The notes under the pieces were generated by a model. That model saw nothing but the letters and a program-made list of their open reading frames with translations. It made no database searches and was not told the DNA's origin. From Chimonanthus salicifolius (lineage: Eukaryota; Streptophyta; Magnoliopsida; Laurales; Calycanthaceae), in assembly GCA_013350335.1 (NCBI GenBank), contig CM023541.1:66663390-66727389 (forward strand): 64,000 nucleotides of DNA, read 5' to 3'. Below, one piece after another: positions 60,532 to 64,000 of this stretch; position 1 is the first letter of the stretch; each line of letters starts with the position of its first letter. The position numbers were made by a program, and so were the translations under genes.

Positions 60532-63031
60532 TGTAACGCCGCGCCCTTTTTCACTCGCTTTCCTTTCCGAAAATCAGAGTTTATTTTTTTTATATAAACA
60601 AAGAGTAATAGAGAGCGGGACGTCACGATGCGAGCTAAGTCCGAACTTCTAAAGGCCAACCCTTAACTAGCCAAACCTATGTGTGCATGGACTAAGTCCA
60701 TGAAAAACAGTTCACACATAACAATATAAAACTTGCGGAATTAAAATCATAACATGCGGAATTATAATAGAACCTAGTTCTATTCCATCTCAGATAGCAA
60801 AGTACGTCAAGTCTTTATCCATAAATAAAATATCATAATTATCCAAATAAATATCCAATCATAGTAAACCATCTAAATTATTACATGTCTGAAATCTAGT
60901 TACTCAAATACATGTCCATAAGTAACTTAATCAAAATATAAATTAAAAGCATCCAAGCTCCTATGCTTGACCCGTTTTGCTTTCATCATTCTCCTTGTTT
61001 CCTGTATCCTCCACTAGGGTAGAAGTAGGGCGTTAGAACAACGCACCCAGTAGGTATTCCAATTATGGCTAACACATGGTTAGTACAAGACATATATAAT
61101 AATATCATAATGTCAAAAACCATATAAACCATGCCATGTCATGATATCAAATGCAATGAGTCCCACCCATCACATGTACATAAAAGTACCCCCACATAGG
61201 TCTTTCGAACGCCCCGACGAAGTGTGGACCCTCCGGTTTCTTCTAGATGGAAAAGCACATCAAGGTATCCCACATAGGTTTTTCGGACGCCCCGACGGAG
61301 TGTGGCCCCTCCGGTTACATATCCTTCACCCTATGCCATGCATGAGATGCTAATGAAACACATGCTATTTTATATAATAAACATAGCATTAAAACTCACA
61401 TTTGAAACATATCCTTTACAATATAATTCATCAAAATAAGATAGAAACATTGTACATTAAACCCATGGTTTCAAAGAGGTGGAATCCTACCAAAAACCAC
61501 TAACGCGTCCGTACTCTTTCGTCCAGTAACCGCTCACGATCGTACACACCTTGTGAGGTCCCGTTACCTTATAATATATCAATCAATTAAAACCATGTCC
61601 CATTTGATTTACCATAAAGTCCAAGTCCATACACATTCCTCATGGGGTTTGGCCATACACCATGGCCAAACCCATGATCCATCACTTTCATCCTTTATTA
61701 CAACTTTGCCATTGGTCTAATCCTTAGTTAACATTTCATTCATTTTAATCTACCATACATAGTTCTTTAATTCAAACACATGATCCATCAAATAGTTCAT
61801 GGGGTTCGGCCATACAGCATGGCCAAACCCTATGTCCATTATTTTCACCTATTTACAATATTGCCATCCATTGCTTTCATTCCATTATTCTAATCATAAA
61901 CCGATTAATCATCTAACATACATTAAACCTTAAGTTCAGCAAACATTCCCCATAGGGTTTGGCCGTACACCATGGCCGAACCCATGGTCCATTGATTTCA
62001 CTTAATTACATCCTTGCCATTCCTCTTTTTATCATAGCTAATTACTTAGTTTAATCCTCCCTTCCTTTAATCATATTAGGTCCATACATGACCCATAAAA
62101 ATTGGTTCATGCGGTTCGGCCATACACCATGGCCGAACCCATGATATCATGGTTCCATCCTGCTCCTTAATTTATTTACAATAATAAATCCATAATTGAA
62201 CCATAGACTTGATTCATGGGGTTCGGCCAAACACCATGGCCGAATCCTATGATGTATAACTTTCCAATTATATTAATTTCCATACTTGAATCCATAAATC
62301 AAGGTTCCTTCCAAAAACAATCCACCATTAGATATTTTCTAAATTAATAAGTATTTTCCATGGGGTTCGGCCATACACCATGGCCGAACCCTATGGTTCA
62401 TAATCCTCTCTTTAAAAATCATTCATCCAATATAAATTCCTTAATAGTTTAAGTCCATAAAAGACCTCATGGGGTTCCGCCATACACCATGACCGAACCC
62501 ATAATCTTTCATTTTAGCCGATAATTACAATTTTGCCATCATCTCCATGATCTAACTATGTGAGTAATAATTCCATAATTCTTGTCCATTTTAAATCCTT
62601 TAACATCATCATAATATTCCATGATTTTCATTCCTCAAAAACCCATAAGTTAAACCACGTCTTTCCATGGTTTCCAACCCATAAAAATAACCAATGTTCC
62701 TCCATGGGGTTCAGCCCTTCATCATGGCCGAACCCTATGGTTCATCAACTCCTCTTCAACCATTTAAACCCATATAACTTTCTGAACCACTTCCATGATT
62801 TTCATCTTTCAAACTTCCATTAAAAATAACCAAAGTCCTCCCATGGGGTTCAGCCATACAACATGACCGAACCCTATGGTTCCTTTCTTTTAAACAAAAT
62901 TATCAAATACTAACCGGTTCCGCGACTCCTTCCTTTTCCCTTCGCTCCGATTGGTTCTTCCGATCCTTTTCTTCCTTAGCCTTTTCCTTCTTCTTCTTGA
63001 TCTTTCACACAGCCAAGAACCTTCTTGTCAG
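60527..63031 (-). mobile_element. LTR subfamily A, minus strand (3' part), inserted in pol
   Basis: It starts at 60532 with the complement of an A LTR end (TGTAACGCCGCGCCC), after TTACG (60527-60531), the likely left target copy. Minus-strand contents: stem-loops near 60630-60720, acceptor boundary 61014, hairpin repeats 61200-61320, nine palindromes between 61643 and 62871, and a donor at 62914 mutated to GTTAGT. It is cut in the leader at 63031 by a B LTR, so its 5' part is beyond the window. Confidence 0.85.
61014..62914 (-). other. Predicted intron inside LTR A (1901 bp)
   Basis: The acceptor motif is intact and the donor is GTTAGT in place of GTAAGT. Nine palindromes lie inside: 61643-61671, 61800-61829, one near 61950-61980, 62110-62138, 62218-62247, 62358-62388, 62471-62500, 62705-62734 and 62842-62871. 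Confidence 0.5.
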
Positions 63032-64000
63032 TGTAATAGCCTGGAATTTTTAAATCAATGAATATGTGACTATTATTTGGTTTAATGATGGAAGTTGGGA
63101 AATTTGATGGAATAGATGGTAAATGGATCAAAATTTGGACAAAGGCCCAAGTGTGGCCCAATGGATCATGGATTGGATTAAATTCATTTAAGTGGTCAAT
63201 GATGGTCAATTGGGCCAAGGATGGTCAAATTAGGACCAATACCCATTTGGGACCCAATGGGTCAAGATAATTTAAGCTTTAAGGTAAATGGGTAGGAGGT
63301 GAATGTAATTGGGCCATGGGCCCAATGGTGATCCAATTAGTTGGAATGGATTTAATTAAATTTAATTCATCTAAGTTGGTGATGGAGTGATCAAGGTGAC
63401 ATGGCCGAATGGGACCCACCTCCACCTCACCAAGTGAGGTGGCGTGTGGACCAAGGATTGGTGGGGCCGGCCACCATGGTTGAATTGGTCAACCATGGGT
63501 GGATGCATGGAGGGAATGTAAGGAAATGGAATTAAATTAAATGGGAATTAATTAACCTAATGATCTAATTAATTAATTAATTAAGCTAATCAAATGAGGG
63601 TCAAATGGTCAAAATGGGAAGACCAAACCACCCATTTCAAACACAAAAAACCGTTAGCTAATGGTGGATTTATCCCAACCACCCCCACTAAGCATGGCAG
63701 TCCGTGCTTGGTTGGTGGGAAAGTTAATGATGGAGTGTAACTTAAGTAACCAAAAGGATAAGGTGAGTCTTCATCACATTCTCTCCATCCCACTCTCATT
63801 TTACTCTCTCCCTCTCTTACTCTCCCTCAAAACCGTCCCTCACCTCCAAGGAAAGAAGAAGAAAACTAAGAAGAGAAGAAAAGAGAAAGGAGAAGTGCAA
63901 GCTTTGGCCCATCACTCCAAGACCAAGGCCTTGGGTTAGTTTTTCCCATCCTCTCCTCCTTTTCCTCTCCCAAACACACTCCATCTTAGCCGACCAAGCT
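63032..64000 (+). mobile_element. LTR subfamily B (5' part, runs off window)
   Basis: Starts TGTAATAGCCTGG after GTCAG (63027-63031). It carries one paired-palindrome module (63420-63498), an AATT-rich stretch (63565-63590) and the start of the pyrimidine/purine leader (63780-63900). The window ends before the donor. Confidence 0.85.

Overview
The window is intergenic, repeat-packed DNA from a large-genome seed plant. I find no host gene. Everything readable belongs to one group of Ty3/gypsy LTR retrotransposons: a gag CCHC knuckle, a DSG protease, an FIDD reverse transcriptase, RNase H, a D,D35E integrase, a C-terminal chromodomain-like tail, and primer-binding sites that match initiator tRNA-Met. 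This fits chromoviruses of the Tekay/Del type. Species cannot be told from the sequence. All coding regions are pseudogenes.

Layout. 1-8381: four nested minus-strand LTR pieces (subfamily C in D in D in A). 8382-9423: minus-strand internal remnant. 9424-11792: plus-strand pol pseudogene and polypurine tract, with its 3' LTR (A) from 11799. That LTR is split by a 4.3-kb solo LTR (13064-17380). 17748-19391: a second A LTR, interrupted by a B LTR (19392-40195). The B LTR is split by a C LTR (21321-38223), which is split by a young non-autonomous element (22363-35747), whose 3' LTR is split by a solo LTR (31877-35681). 40196-48864: rearranged LTR pieces, including another solo LTR (44626-48402). 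48865-60531: an A-type element with 5' LTR, primer-binding site, gag and pol, cut in the reverse transcriptase by a solo LTR (54505-58443) and near its 3' end by an A LTR (60532-63031). That last LTR is itself cut by a B LTR running off the window (63032-64000). Many insertions carry perfect 5-bp target duplications.

The unusual part is the LTR itself. It is 3.0-4.3 kb long and all four subfamilies share one plan: paired palindromes, a pyrimidine/purine-rich leader, a strong 5' splice-site motif, about 1.8-2.4 kb of intron-like sequence, a strong 3' splice-site motif (CTAAC, pyrimidine tract, TAG), then about 480 bp carrying stem-loops whose arms co-vary, then the LTR end and primer-binding site. 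Between the two splice motifs sit about 65 copies of a palindrome with arms GGTTCGGCC and GGCCGAACC, plus tandem arrays of smaller co-varying hairpins. The palindromes are confined to this intron-like part and also mark the places where elements inserted and rearranged. I regard this 'intron-in-LTR with hairpin cargo' design as the best candidate for an undescribed system. Splicing and function are inferences from sequence only.
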